DNA of 64,000 nucleotides, taken from assembly GCA_963575745.1 (NCBI GenBank), contig CAUYUJ010015848.1:228855-292854 (forward strand), read 5' to 3'. Below the pieces are notes generated by a model, which saw nothing but the letters and a program-made list of their open reading frames with translations, did no database searches and was not told the origin of the DNA. The position numbers were made by a program, and so were the translations under genes. This document shows positions 10,296-24,764 of this stretch, in pieces (positions within the stretch are counted from its first letter, which is position 1; every line of letters begins with the position of its first letter). The stretch comes from Prorocentrum cordatum (Eukaryota > Sar > Dinophyceae > Prorocentrales > Prorocentraceae).

Positions 10296-13200
10296 GTGTT
10301 AGATTCCCTCGGGGATCGCAAGGATACCGCTAGTCTGCGGCAGATTTCCAGTCTTTCGCCTGGTCCGCCCCAGGCTGAGTTTTGGTGTGGTCCGCCCCAC
10401 GGCAGGCAGCTCTATCCTCAGTCCGAAATGCAGTGTGACGGCCCTAAGAAGCAAACGAAGGGTATCTCTTGTCAATGCACATGGACGTGGCACGGCAAGG
10501 CCAACTGCTTTGCTCGTGGCAGGGCACTTGAGCTCGCCAGTCTCCCATGGGCCCCCCGCCGCCAGGGGAAGCTTGGAACTGCACCACCAAGCCTTCAGCA
10601 CCTGACGGAGATGGATGGCACGATTTGTCTAGCTGGCCCAAGTCGCGCCGCCGCCGTCGCGCGCAGGATGGTCCGAGCGACCAATCACCTCCTACGGCCT
10701 CGGGGGGTGGAGCGTCGACGGCCGCCCAAGCGTCCGCGAGTCCTGTGGAGCTCCTCGAGCTGCTCGAAGCCGCCTAGCCTGCAGCAGCAGCAGCCAGAGC
10801 CCGAAGACCCCAACACTGTGCACCAGCGCGCGGCGGCGGAGAGGCGGGCCGAGAAGGCCCTCGACGCGGCCCTGGAGTCGGAGCGCAATGCCAGGGTCTG
10901 GCACGAGGGGCAGCAGGATGCTTCCTTCCAGGCCGCGGCAGCTGAGCTGACGGCATCGGGGGCGGCGGAGGCCGCTCTTGCAGTTATCACCAGGGAGCGA
11001 CAGGCCGCTGCCACGCCAGGCCCCGAGCATGAGGCCGGCAGCACGGCCGCTTTCAACCTCGCCGGGCTGCTCGAGCCTGACGGATGGGGTCGAGTTTGTG
11101 GCGGACTCGGCCTTTAACACCACGGGCGCGGATGTGGAGCAGGCAGATCTCGACAAGATGCAGGCCCTCCAGAAGCAGTTCGCGGACGAGCTGCGCACCA
11201 AAGTCCAGATGTTCGGCGAGTCGGCTGGCAACCTTTCTTCTTCCGCAAGGAACACCAGCAGCTCGTCTCACGCTTGCAATCCAAGCGGCGCCGCACCGAG
11301 GACGCCGCCCTCGCGCCTGAGGGAGGGGCTTTGAGCGCCGCGGCGCCTGCAGCCGCCCCCGAGGCCGCGGGTGGATCACCGCCGACCGCAGGCCAAGGGC
11401 TGGCTCCCTCGGCCGCCGACGTCCCTATGCAAGGGAAGTTGGATGCGGCTGCTGCTGAGCCTGTGCCTGGTCTGGACGACGCACGCATCGAGAGTCAGTC
11501 TGAGAGGGACGAGGTCGATCGCCTCCTCGCAGCAGCCCGCCGAGACATTGGGGAACCCGAGGACGACCTTCAGCCCTCCAAGCGTGGAGGGTAGCAGCGC
11601 TGCGTGTCCAGGGGGGCCTCCAGTGGAGGCGCGTGCCTGGGGAGCGGCCGAAGCTGCAAGGTCCAGTCTGAGGCGTGGAGGAGCCACTGTACTTACCCCC
11701 AGCCCGAGCTGCGGGGAAGGGGGTGGCGGCCCTGTATTCACCCCCGCGGGGGAAGGGAGGACAACGACGACAGGAATTTTGACCGCCGCGACGACGGGAG
11801 CCGCGTTTTCCGATCCTGAGAAAGTGGAGGCTCCCGGGCACTCGCAGCGCCATGCCTGGACCCGTGCTGAGCTGGAGCCTCGGTGCGGTGCCCCTTTTGG
11901 TGACTCGGGCTCAGGGGGATCGCTGGGAGGTCGGCGCTGCGCTCCGCAGGAAGCAGGTCATTGTGATGGTCCGGCGGCTACGGGCTCTACCACGGTGTCT
12001 GGGGCCCAAGCGACTCTGGACCCGCCCTCGACGTCCTGGGCGGCGACGGCGCCTTTCTCTTCCCCGCCGGCGCTCGATGCGAGCTCAGAAATACCAGCGT
12101 TAGGACTAGGACGCGAGCAATGCTACTCGCGGCGAGATGAATCGAAAACTCCGCAGCGCACCTTGTGCGACCCTGAGGCGGTGGGCCCCCTCGCCGAGCT
12201 GGGCGCGAATGCCGAGGCGCGGGAAAAGGACGGTTGTGGCGGCGAACGCAGCGATGGCACTTTCCTCGCCAATTGACAAGAGCTCCTGTTAAGTCAGGCC
12301 GTGGGGGGCTGGATCGGGCGGCCTGAAAGTCTCGCCACCGCCGGCAGCCAGGGCGCGACTACACCGCCCTGTTGCCAGTATCTTTTCAGATTCAGCGAGC
12401 AAAGAGACGGCGGGGGGGGCAGAGCGACCTCTGCCCCCTCCGGACCCTGGCGTCGAACGGGGCCCCAGGGCCACGGCTGTCAAGACGCGGATCGGGAGCC
12501 CAAGGAGAGGTCCGGCTGGTAGCGCACACTAGTAACTCGGGAGCCTTGAGACGGGGGTCAATGCAAACGAGGGTCAGCCAGAGCGCCCGATCTTGCAGGA
12601 TCCTGCAGGGCCAGGGTCGCATTGGCCCGGGCTCGTGTGCAGGATCTTGCAGGATCTTGCAGGATCCTTCGCGTTGACCCGGGCTTGGGCGCAGGATCTT
12701 GCAGGATTTTACAAGGCCTGATTGTCCCGGGTCTGGATTGACCCAGGTCAGAAGATCCCCGAGCAACGCTTGGTCCACGGGGGGGAATTTCTTTAATGGG
12801 CCAAGGAGGGGCGCCGCGCCACGATCTTTGGCGCGATGTTTGTTCACAGAACGCGCCAAGCGAAGCTGCTGGCGGAAGAGCCCAGATCGCGGGCCTCTCG
12901 CGCCGGGTATGCATCGTCCTTTTCGGCGGCAGCTTCAAGGGGCCAAGCGGGCGATTCGTCTTTGGGAGGGGTGGCTGTTCTTGCCTCGGATCGGCTCAGT
13001 GCTACAGACTGCGGCCGCGTTCATGCTGGGGCGCGCGTGTGTGCGAGGCGGCCGGTTCTCTCAGATCAGGCCCAGGTGCTTCTCGTCTCCATTTACGGCC
13101 GCGCTCAGATAGGAGGTCTATCGGGGTAGGATTTCAACTTCTTGTCGAGACTGATTGAGTTGGTTTCTTATTTTTCCGTTACTTATGTTGATTGCTGGAG

Positions 13201-15131
13201 ACTGGTACATAGACGCAGAGACCCAGCGAGATTCCAGGTGGTCACATCTCGGTTGGTAAAGTCCGTCCTGATGGTCCGACGTGCCAGGACAATTTCGACG
13301 ATTTCTTTGCGGTCAGTCGCTGCCTGGATTCCTATGTGGACTCTCGCTAGGCGTGGCCAGACGCGCCTGGAGTCCCCGCGCAGCTGCCCGCCCGCGCTTC
13401 AAGGGGCCATCTTATGACGCGAAGGCGCGGGAGAGGATCGTGCCAAGGCGTTCCCCCTTGCCCAGAACTGACGAGGATAATCTTGTTTTCGCATGTTTTC
13501 GCCGCGCTGGGCTGCGCGGGGGAGACGGGGCTCGACTTGGGCACCCATGAAGGCCGCGATGCAGTGGTTCGATGCGGCAGGGGCGGAGCCTTGCGAATCT
13601 GCATTCGATCGAGGATGCCGAGCGCGACGCCGGGCGCTCGGTGGGATGCCAGGCGCAGGAGCCCCCCTCGCAAGCGGCGCGGGGCGGGCGCGTGACTTTT
13701 TAAGGGGTGGGCAGGACCTCAACCAGATGCGCCCAGCTACTGCGCAGAATTTCTGACGCGGATAAAGGCGGCCAGGCGCGCTTAGCAGCAGGCGGCCCAG
13801 CAAGAGGGGCGCCCCTTCAGCCAAACCTCGAGTGCACGACCGCGTGCTCACACGTGCGCAGTTTGAGGAGCTGCGCTCGCCGTCGGCGGCAATTATTTTC
13901 AAAGGGGGGCTCGAGGGCAGCCGCGCCTCACATTTTGCGAACTGGCTGCAGGCAGAAGTCCCCCTGAGGGTTGCTCAGGAGACCGCCAAAGGGGCGCGAG
14001 ACATGGGGGCCTTGGGCCCAGGCGCCCGCGCCCCCAGGAGGGCGCGTTGCTCGCGGGTTCTCCAGGGCCCACTCGGTGCCTGCCCCGCCAGTCATGTTTG
14101 ATATGAACGAAGAGGGCGGTTCGATTCCCATAGTAGGTGATGCTGTTCTCCTGGAAACGTTGCAGTAGTGGTTGCAGGCTAGGCGCGAAGGTAGCCGCGC
14201 TGGAGAGGTGCCCCCGATTTCCCTGATACGGGGTCAGGGGAGATTCTTGTCGCCTTCAGCTCCTTAAGCAGCTCTCCCCTCTGCTGGAGCGCGCCCTCGC
14301 GGGCGTCGCTGCCTCGTGGGAACAGGGGCTCTGCCGCGGGGCCTCTGTGGCCGGTGACTGTTGCGTTTTCTGTCTAAACCGACGGGGGGGTGGGTGAGGC
14401 CGATAGGTATGCTGCCATTGTTGGCCAGGGTTTGATGTGGAATCAGGCCTTCGATTTGTTCCGAGCGGGAGAGAGAAGTGGATGCTTCCGCTTCCTGGGG
14501 GGGTGAGCTCTTCCGCAGCTTGCGATTAAAGCGCTCGGGCGCACAGCGCGATGGCCTCGCTCGCTCGAGAAACTTCAGGTCTGGTTTCGGGCACGTTGTT
14601 CCCCGACTGGCTGAAATTATATGAGCACATCGGCCGCGCCGAACTCCTTGCGGCGGCTGCTCAGGTTGCGTTCCTCAAGCCCTTCTCAAAGGCTGTTGGC
14701 ATGACCTGCAGGCCCCCTCGAAGGGTGTCCTGGCAGGGGGCAACTTCCAGGATGGCCCCGACGAGTGGCGCGGTCATTGCAGGCTGCCCAGGTACCGCCT
14801 CGCTCGCTAGACTGCTGCTGGTCTCTGCGCTGAGAAGGGTGGTCTCAACCTGTCGCGCGGCGGCGCTGAAGAGCGCCATGGATGATGCTTCTTTGCAGGC
14901 GGCATGGGGGCCAGGCCGCAGTGCGCAAGGGGCTGTCGTCTGCTTTTAACCAGGTCTCTCACGATCTCCAGGCCAGGGGTCTCCCAGTTGCCGGCAAGAC
15001 AGCCTGGCGCGCTCTCGCGCCCGCCCCCCCGTTGGCCAAGCCACCGGCGGACGTCTGCAGCCTTCCCCCGGCGGCCCGGGCGGCGGCCCACCGCGATCCT
15101 GGATGGGGGCGCGACCGATAGAGCCAGATGG

Positions 15132-15470
15132 AAAGCTCCAGCCCATCGCGCCTGTTTTTGGAAGTCCAGGCCAAAGTGACCAGGCTTCCTGGCTCAGGAT
15201 GTCCCAACCTACATTTAGCCTGGACCACCAGAAATAATTTCGAGCACCTGGAACCAAAGCACCGGAACTCGAGGGCTTTCACGTGTCGGGCCGTGGGAGA
15301 CACTCGCCCGACACTGCTTCGACACTCTTTCGACACTCTTTCGACATTTTCCAGGTGCTCGGAATTATTTCTGGGATGTGGACCGTAAGTAGGATGGGGG
15401 CAACATAAAGCTTCGGCCCATTACGCCCGTTTTTGGAAGTTAAGACCAAAGTGGCCAGGCTCCTTGGCAT
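15132..15470. mobile_element. foldback element with about 62-bp direct repeats, inserted in LINE-1
   Basis: The core 15208-15393 has inverted ends: CCAGAAATAATTTCGAGCAC with CTGGAA at the left, and the complement of TTCCAGGTGCTCGGAATTAT with TTCTGG at the right. Weaker pairing extends out to CCTAC and GTAGG. Direct repeats flank it at 15132-15196 and 15409-15470, both containing CGCCTGTTTTTGGAAGT or CGCCCGTTTTTGGAAGT and then CCAGGCT. The middle contains two exact GACACTCTTTC repeats. Confidence 0.7.
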
Positions 15471-16469
15471 CCGTGAGGCTGGGGCCCCATGCGGATGCGG
15501 GGGCTGTTCTTCGTGTTGGAATTGCGGCCGGGGCCCTCTGGGGCGCCAGCGCCCAGGGCCTCCCTGGCGGCGAACTCGAGAGTCTCAGGGTCGCTGCTAT
15601 CCGAGCGGAAGGTAGATTGCCCGGAGGGTGCTCGCTTGGATTGGCGCCCATGTGCACGCGTGAAGGCTGGCTGGGGGATCCCTTAGCGCGCGTCTCAGCC
15701 GAAGAGATCCAGACCTATGCTCATACGCCTCAGGACGGCAGGTTGTTTGGTCGCCTGGTCGAATTTTGGCGGCGTTGTTTGCCACGGCCCAAGCGGTGGC
15801 CCAGAGGCCGAAACCTTGGGCGTTTGCTCAGGACCTTGTTTCGGCCTTGAAGCTGTTCGGAGGTCAGGCGGGGCCCTTCATGCTGTCAAGCGGTTTTGTG
15901 ATGTTTTGTGTTCTGCGGCGGCTCGGGCTTAGATGGAATGTTCCCCTCGCTTCGCGTGGCTGGATGGGGCATCGCCGTCTTTGGCCAGGATCGCAGATGC
16001 ACTGCCGAATGGTGCGGTGCCGTGCCTCCGGCTACCTTGCCTGGTCAGGTGGCGCGAGGCGGCGAGGACCAGGTTGTTTCTTATTATTTCGAAGCTGTGC
16101 GCAGGAATTTCCAACCTGTTCAAGGACTGCAAAGGCGCGTTCGAATGCTGTCAACGTGATTACAGGGCCCTCTCCTCCTCGAGCCCCAGGGGCTCGCGCG
16201 GGAATCGAAATTATCTCGATCGGGGCCGGTTCCCAGAGGGCCCCTGCACACGCGCCCGCGAAATATGTCAGAGAAGGCCGGCCGTTTGAATTCGAGCGCA
16301 CAGGGAATCACGAAACCGACGGACTCGCCAAGCTAGGAGCTGGTCCAGTGCAGCAAGACCCCGAGGAAGTCCTGCTTGCCATAGGTTATTTGGCTTTGTC
16401 TCGTCAGCTCCTCCGGTTTATCACGAGAGCGGAGGTGCACTAACTACAGCGAGCAAGGTGTTTCTGATC

Positions 16470-16698
16470 GGAAGCTGGAACATATACATTACCAGTGGCG
16501 CGTTGTTATTCAATCCCTGGACTTTTTGACGGTCAGGGACGACGTCGGGGTGGTGTGGTGTATAGTTGTTCCCCCGTTCTCCTGGGGAAAGTACGAAAAT
16601 GTATACACCAGCATCCCGTATACACCAGTATCCGCTTTCCTGTACGAGTTTCAGTGCAGGGCCGGAAAATGCGTCGGTGTATAGAGTTCGGTTCCTTC
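16470..16698 (+). repeat. dispersed repeat family A, copy 1
   Basis: About 230 bp that aligns in the same orientation with 28659-28879. Shared landmarks in order are GGAAC-TATACATT, GGGGTGGTGTGGTGTA, TATACACCAG (or CATACACCAG) twice, TTCAG(T/C)GCAGGG and GTCGGTGTATAGA. The repeated TATACACCAG motif is internal. No coding function. Confidence 0.75.
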
Positions 16699-17990
16699 TT
16701 TGAGAATGTAGGAGTTCAGGGGCTCCTCGTTGGTTTCCGTGGATCTGCCTTCGGACCACTCAGCACAGATGGAGAGGCCCCGTGCCCGCGACGCCGGCGC
16801 CGCGGCCCCGGGCCCCCCCGCCGGTGCCACCCAGCCTGGAGCCTGACCCTGCAGCTGTCGCCTCGAGGGGGAGTTTTCTCGGGGGCGCCGGGGAGGGGAC
16901 CAGGCCGTGAAAAGCGGGAGGTCCTCTCCCCCCTCCCCCCCTCGCTCCTCGGCTCCTCGCTCTCTTGCCCGTTTCGGCCCCTTGCCTGGCCCGCGTTTTT
17001 TTTTGTCGGCCCGTCCCGGTGTCCGAATAAGAGGGGCGGCGCCCCGCGGTGCCACGCTGGCGAGTAGCCTGGCGTGGGGCTTTGCACTCCAGGACGAGGT
17101 CACGGCATGTGTGAATCTCCCGAGGTGGGCAAGGCTCTTCCTCCGCTCCTCTGTTGCTCGACCTGCGCAGGCTCTGCTGCGGTCTCTGCGGGGGCTAGGG
17201 GGCCCCATGATTTCTGCGAAGGTTCGGTTCGCGCCCGGAGTGGAGCAGGCACGAAACAGTCGTCCAGTTGTGCAAGGCGGAAGCACCCGAATCTCCTTCG
17301 CACGTTGGGCCCAGCGAGATCCCCTGGAGGCCTGGCGGTTGAGCTGTTCGGCCCGAGGGTCTTTGAGGCATGGCGGGAGGCCCTGCGAGGAAGACCCGGG
17401 GCGTCGGGGGCCCCCCTTTGCGGAGGCTCGAGCAACCTCTGCCTGTCAGATTGCCCCCAGGCTCTTGGGCCCAACGAAGTCGAAGTTCGAGAGCTCGGCA
17501 AGCTGCGCCGAGTTCGTGAGCCCGCCTCTTGAGGGTCCTCGTGGGGCCCTGGCCGCTTGGGTCGTCGTGGGAGCATGTTGGACAGTCTTGGGCCGTCTTT
17601 GGGCTCTCTTGAGAGCATCGGCCGTTTTTAGGCCCTCGTTGGGCAGACTTGGGGCCCTTAGGGAAAGAATAACTGAGAACATTTCGACTTGCAGTTGCAG
17701 ATGACTCGAGGGTGCTAGTAGCCTGGCTCGTCAGAGCTCCTATTTTTGCGGCCCTGAGCTGGAAGAGTTTCAGAATCCCTTTTCCTCCATCCTCCCTCCA
17801 CAAGGCACAGCCTCCTTCCCTCCCTGGACCTGTCCTGGGGCTGCGACATTAGTAAGAATTCCGAAAGCAATCCAGCCGTAGCGACGAGAAGCTTTCTCGA
17901 GGCCCAGACAATATAAATAGATTGGGGATGCCTTGCGGCTGGTGCCGCCGACCTTGAACGGGCACGGTGACGACGATGGCGGCGGTGGCG
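16699..17990. other. no recognised gene; long open frame of uncertain status
   Basis: A frame is open from 16907 to 17704, but I recognise no domain. Composition is GC-driven, and the last part (17530-17690) is a short array of GGGCCGTCTTTGGGCTCTCT-type units related to the CCAAGANGG repeats. I treat the frame as probably not coding. From 17705 to 17990 nothing is recognisable. Confidence 0.35.
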
Positions 17991-18240
17991 CCGACAACGA
18001 CGACGACGCTGACGCGCTGGTCTCTGGGGAGCCTCTTGGGGGTTTCTGTTGGGGCTGGGGCCGGGGCCGGGAGCCAGGGCCGGAGCCGGGGCCAGGGCCG
18101 GAACCAGGGCCGGGGCTGGGGGCCAGGGCCGTGGGCCACCGTGGGTTGGGCCCATGGGGCGGGGTCAAGGCCAGGGCCATGGCCAGCCGGGCTGGGGCCA
18201 GGGCCGGGGCCAGGGCTGAGGCGGGGGCCCAGTTCCTGAG
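17990..18240. repeat. GGGGCC/GGGCCAGG minisatellite
   Basis: Short units of GGGGCCGGGGCCAGGGCC type run for about 200 bp after a GAC microsatellite. From 18241 to 18747 only homopolymer-rich and GAC-type low-complexity DNA is seen. Confidence 0.75.
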
Positions 18241-18747
18241 CCCCCCTGCCGACAGGGAGGCAATTCCCCCCGGAACTCCTTTTCTAAAGGAGGACCGCCC
18301 AGGGGGGGAGGGGTCTTGACCCCTCCTCCCGGACCCTCCCACACGATTCCCCCTCGGGACCCCCCCCCCCTCCCGGCAGGGAAGGGATCACTGATTTCCG
18401 TTTGGCTGGATCGCTTGAGGAGGAGGTCCCAGGGAAAGGGGGGGGCGGGACAACGACGACGCCGACGACGACGACGCCGACGACGAATACTCAAACAGAA
18501 AAGCGTCTTACACACGCCGGATTGAGCACATACATGAGCAGACAAATGCCCAAACGCTTCTCATTCTCTCCAGACTAGGGGTTCCAGCCCCCTAGCTCGA
18601 AGAGACATTCGCTGAGCATGCACATGTCTGTTTTAATGGTTTCTTGAGGGGTGGCTCGAGCTCCGCTCTCCCACAGGCGGTCCGCTCCGCTCCGCTCCTC
18701 TCCTTTCTACATTGGTCGGACATTATGGCCAGGCTTGTTGCGTTCTT

Positions 18748-18825
18748 TCTTCTTCTTCTTCTTATTATTATTATTCTTCTTATTATTATTATTCTCCGAC
18801 TCATTATCATTATTCTTCTTCCCCG
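18748..18825. repeat. TTC/ATT microsatellite
   Basis: Alternating blocks of TTC and ATT trinucleotides. From 18826 to 19205 no gene is evident. Confidence 0.8.
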
Positions 18826-19209
18826 TCTCCGTCTCAGGAGGAGAGGGCGCCGGAGGGCCCCGTCTCCGAACAACCTTGCCCGAAAGGGTTGCAAAAACGT
18901 TGGCGAACATCCATCGCGCACAGCCAACAGGGGGGTGATGACCGGGGGGGACTAAGCCATGGCCGGGGCATGATATCTCTTTGGGTCTCATGACCCCCTT
19001 CGCTTATCTCAATGCGATCCCTGCCCCGCCCCCTCGTCCGCGCACGCCTCTTGCCCGGAAAGGGCCGCTCAGACCACGATCACACACTACACCCCCGGAC
19101 CTCGGTCCTCGGTTCCCGACTCCGGCGCCTGCGCAACACGGGCCGCTTTGACCACCAGACACCTTCCTTTCGGTAGCAACTCATGGGAGTCTTATAATTC
19201 CTCGCAATT

Positions 19210-19325
19210 CCGCCTTCAGGGGCGGGCTTCGCGTCGATTTGCCTCAATTTAGCGTCGATTTGCGTCGGTTAGCGTCGATTCGCGTCGATGAGCGTCGGTT
19301 AGCGTCGGCTGGCGTCGATGCGCAC
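19210..19325. repeat. GCGTCGATT short tandem repeat
   Basis: About eight imperfect units of GCGTCGATT, GCGTCGGTTA and similar. Confidence 0.75.
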
Positions 19326-20451
19326 AAGACGGTATGGGAGGCTCCCATGAATTGCCACCGAACTCTCCTGGTGACGAGCTCTGATCATCCCTGGATGACT
19401 TTCTGGTGGCCCCGGGCCCCGAAAGTGGCCCCCCCGAGGCCCCGAAGCGGCGAGCAAGTCCGGCGCTGGCCGCTTCAGAGCGCTGGAGGCCTTGGTACTC
19501 GAAGGCTTCTCCGCGATTCGGTCGGCTTTGCCGCGTCGCCGTCGGCCGCGTTCGATTGGTTCGCTTCGGTCGGTCTGCGGTGTACCCTTCCGTTGCTGCG
19601 CCGCTGCGCCCGTCCTGGGCCGCCTGCGGATGCCGTCGCTGCCCCGTCGTGCCGTCGCGGCAGATGCCCGCGGCCCGCCCCGAGGCGAAGAGTTACCTGG
19701 CCGCGCCGCGGTGGGGCTGGCGGCAGCCCGCGCCCGCCGACAGCTGCTTCGGCGACCAGTGCACCGCCAAGTTCGAAGAAGCCAGGCGCCCGCCGAGCCC
19801 GCAGAGCCGCCGCGTTTTCGGCCCTTGCGGGGGGGCGTCCAGGTCTTGCTCCCAGGATCCGCTGGGCTCCTGAGGTGAAGGCTTGCTGCTTCTCTCAAGC
19901 AGGAGCTCACCGGCCGCCAGAGCACCCCAACCCAGCCCGAAGGCCCCGATTTGCCATCCATTCCCAGTGGTGGGGGAGGTCGGGAAAGATATAACAAAAC
20001 GTATGGAGCCCGTATCCCTCCCAACCCGAAATTTGGGTCTTCGGGTTGGGTTGTGGTGGTCTGGTAGGTAGTCAGGAGCGTCAGCGAGTTCTACCCATTT
20101 GGTGCCGGCCATGTGGTCATCTCGGTTCTCGGCTCTTCGTAGGCGTCGAACCATCGCATCCTACCTGGATCCGCCGGCTTTCAGATCCCTGACTGAGGAT
20201 CCGCCGTGCTTTGCTTGATTTCCTTAATTTGCACTCGTGTCCGAAATCCACTCTAAATTGTGCCAAACATTAGGGATTAAGTTGCGCTTCAAAAGAGTAG
20301 AGCGGATATCGAAGACGCCTACGGCGGATCACCGCCGCCCCCTGCCTTTCGAAAATGCTCATGCGGCCAAGCTTGGGCCAAGCTATTGGAGTACGTGTTC
20401 CCCCCAGCAGTTGCGGAACCCTTTGGGGGAACATTGGGGAGAGGAAGAGAA
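19326..20451. other. no firmly supported gene
   Basis: A frame at about 19660-19870 (QMPAARPEAKSYLAAPRWGW, then DSCFGDQCTAKFEEARR) looks mildly coding, but has no recognised family, start or splice context. I list it here rather than as a gene. Confidence 0.3.

Positions 20452-20532
<81 letters not shown>
20452..20532 (+). repeat. (ATG)27 perfect microsatellite at the 5' edge of LINE-3
   Basis: Twenty-seven uninterrupted ATG units. LINE-3 sequence begins at the next base. Another ATG-phase repeat abuts the 3' end of LINE-3 at 22103. Confidence 0.95.
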
Positions 20533-22102
20533 GCAACAACAAATGGTGACAGAAAGCCACTGGCGCCATCCGCGCCGGAGGCTTCACGTGGAAAGAGCAG
20601 TCGCTCCAGACCATGGCTGGCGGTGGCGCAACCATGGAGGACGCCGCCGGCATTCGCTGTGCTGTGGGTGATTCGATTGTGGAGTTCGCACCTGTACAAC
20701 GCATGCTGGTCTTAGGGGAGTTATTGGATAACCGCGGCAGCACGGCGAGCAGCATCGATTTCAGATTATCCAAGGCCGAGGGCAACTTCTGGGCCAACTC
20801 ACGGGCACTCTGCGCTCCTGGGATGGTGGTTGACAAGTTGAGTGCCTGGGGCAGGGGGCCGAGAGCGTCTGCCCTGCACGGAGTACAGAATTGGCACCTG
20901 ACGCGGGATCTACTTCACAGAGTTTCGACATGGGAGCTCAAGTGGCTACGGCGGACGCTTCGCATGCGCCGCAAACCCGGGGAGACACACGCGGAGTATT
21001 TACAGCGCACAGCCTTGAGAATCAAACAATGGATGACACGTTCCAGATATGCCCCTGCACACGTAGCCGCACTCAGATCGTATTTTCATGGGGCCTATCG
21101 CGAGCGAAAGTCTTGCATGGAGAACGGCACATCTCTACTCAGCTTGGCGAGGGAATACAATTCTAGGAACGAATGGGAGACTTGCAAAGATTTTCCGGCC
21201 AAGCGGCGTCGTCTGGAAGGACTTCTACAACGCGGCGGTGGCCGTCGGGCGTCTTGGGAAGATCCGATTGTACACTGTATGGGAGAGAATTGGCGGCATG
21301 ACAGAGATGCTATGACATGGGCGGAGTGGAGGAGGCGATCAACGGGCCTTGTGGCAGAAGTGTGCGCACGCTGGCATCTCCCGCCTTGCGACGATGGTGA
21401 CCGAGGCGGGCCTTCAGCCGCGGGATTGCACGCAGACCGCGGGGCCGAGGACGACAGGTTGATCTTCAGAAATTTGGAACCGGAGCCCGACGAGCTTGAA
21501 GACACCGTTGCTGTTCATGTGGATTGGGCTTCCGAGAAGATGCACATACTGTATGCGACGGACTCCAAAACATTACAGGAAGTAGTACGTGGTCACGCAA
21601 AATTGCGGGAAGAGGGGTATGAACCATTACTCGCACGGGTACTGTGCCGGATCGTTGATCACATGGGCCGAGGGTGGCTTCCTCCATGCATCAACCAGGA
21701 CCCAGTTCAATGGTGGAGGCGGAGCTACAACAAAGTAGCGGATGGCTTGGCCAACATACCAATGGATACCCGGCGAACGTGGACGAAAAGATACGCGCAC
21801 CATATGTCCATGCAGGAAGCCAACGTGGTGATCCAGACGGACGGGGGCCTACGTGACGGTGACTGTGCCGCGGCTGCCTGGATTATCGGTCTGTGGGGAA
21901 AGCCTGCTGGTGGCCACCATTATCGTTACGAGCCTGTCGTTGTGCACGGCACGTTCATCCAGTTACCTTGCACGGCTTTCGGAGCAGAGGCTATCGCATT
22001 GGACGAAGCGTCACGAGAAGTTGCCGCCCTACTTCTACAACTGAGGCAAACGGCTGGCATTTAGGTGTCTTGAGACCGTCACGAACAGAACAGAACAGAA
22101 CA
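20533..22102 (+). mobile_element. LINE-3: 5'-truncated non-LTR retrotransposon in ATG microsatellite
   Basis: Only the 3' part of a LINE is present: the end of the reverse transcriptase, the thumb/connection and the RNase H domain. The coding match starts right after the microsatellite (one early TGA at about 20548, then QKATGAIRAGGFTWKEQ). It runs to the stop at 22064 and a 38-bp tail ending in ACAGAACAGAACAG. The truncated 5' end and intact 3' end fit target-primed reverse transcription. It carries a long intact frame, unlike LINE-1 and LINE-2, so it may be a younger insertion. Confidence 0.85.
20613..22064 (+). CDS. LINE ORF2 C-terminal fragment: RT end, connection and RNase H
   Basis: The frame is open upstream to about 20551, so the ATG at 20613 is only the first Met. 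The order is: RT palm end (MLVLGELLDNRGSTASSIDF, then RLSKAEGNFW); RT thumb (SALHGVQNWHLTRDLLHRVS, TWELKWLRRTLRMRRKPGET); a middle region; a motif-poor linker with WTKRYAHHM; then RNase H beginning VVIQTDGGLRDGDCAAAAWI and TAFGAEAIALDEASREVAAL. The first RNase H acidic residue (DGG) and the second (GAEA) are present. Other dinoflagellate LINE proteins, as I recall them, end near this point, so the stop may be natural. No catalytic RT aspartates are present in this fragment, so it cannot work alone. Confidence 0.85.
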   Translation: MAGGGATMEDAAGIRCAVGDSIVEFAPVQRMLVLGELLDNRGSTASSIDFRLSKAEGNFWANSRALCAPGMVVDKLSAWGRGPRASALHGVQNWHLTRDLLHRVSTWELKWLRRTLRMRRKPGETHAEYLQRTALRIKQWMTRSRYAPAHVAALRSYFHGAYRERKSCMENGTSLLSLAREYNSRNEWETCKDFPAKRRRLEGLLQRGGGRRASWEDPIVHCMGENWRHDRDAMTWAEWRRRSTGLVAEVCARWHLPPCDDGDRGGPSAAGLHADRGAEDDRLIFRNLEPEPDELEDTVAVHVDWASEKMHILYATDSKTLQEVVRGHAKLREEGYEPLLARVLCRIVDHMGRGWLPPCINQDPVQWWRRSYNKVADGLANIPMDTRRTWTKRYAHHMSMQEANVVIQTDGGLRDGDCAAAAWIIGLWGKPAGGHHYRYEPVVVHGTFIQLPCTAFGAEAIALDEASREVAALLLQLRQTAGI

Positions 22103-22110
22103 GATGATGC

Positions 22111-22163
<53 letters not shown>

Positions 22164-22240
22164 ATGATGATGATGAGGAGGAGGAGGAGGAGGAGGAGGA
22201 GGAGGAAGAGGAGGAGGAGAGGGAGGAGGAAGAAACAGAG
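22103..22240 (+). repeat. GAT then GAG microsatellite at the 3' edge of LINE-3
   Basis: ATG/GAT repeats (22103-22176) in the same strand phase as the (ATG)27 before LINE-3, then GAG repeats to about 22240. Confidence 0.9.
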
Positions 22241-22244
22241 GAGG

Positions 22245-24760
<2,516 letters not shown>

Positions 24761-24764
24761 GGCC

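Larger units (their letters stand above)
10274..16443 (+). mobile_element. LINE-1: decayed full-length non-LTR retrotransposon with DinoSL 5' end
   Basis: After the leader comes a 5' UTR-like stretch with CTGGTCCGCCCC motifs, shared with LINE-2. An ORF1-like region (about 10600-11590) has Ala/Glu-rich coiled-coil segments such as RAAAERRAEKALDAALESER. An endonuclease remnant (about 12900-13300) shows GGVAVLASDR, VLLVSIYG and, after a stop, DFN. The reverse transcriptase (about 13750-14940) shows VIAGCPGTASLARLLLVSAL and the catalytic-type AMDDASLQA at about 14870-14900. A thumb region (15500-15780) precedes an RNase H end with GNHETDGLAKLGA (about 16300-16345). Stops and frameshifts separate these blocks, so the copy is dead. 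It is interrupted by a foldback insertion (15132-15470) and a short TTGCAGGATC repeat (12590-12710). The 3' end is approximate. Confidence 0.75.

Noticed and set aside
14095-14150. tRNA suggested by a GGTTCGATTCCC T-arm-like string
   Set aside because: No acceptor stem, D-arm or anticodon arm can be folded at the right spacing; it lies in LINE-1.
16907-17704. 265-codon frame as a gene
   Set aside because: No recognisable domain, GC-driven composition, and the 3' third is a short repeat array.
22079-22103. GAACA repeats as a LINE-3 target duplication
   Set aside because: They occur only at the 3' end, so they are better read as the element's own tail.
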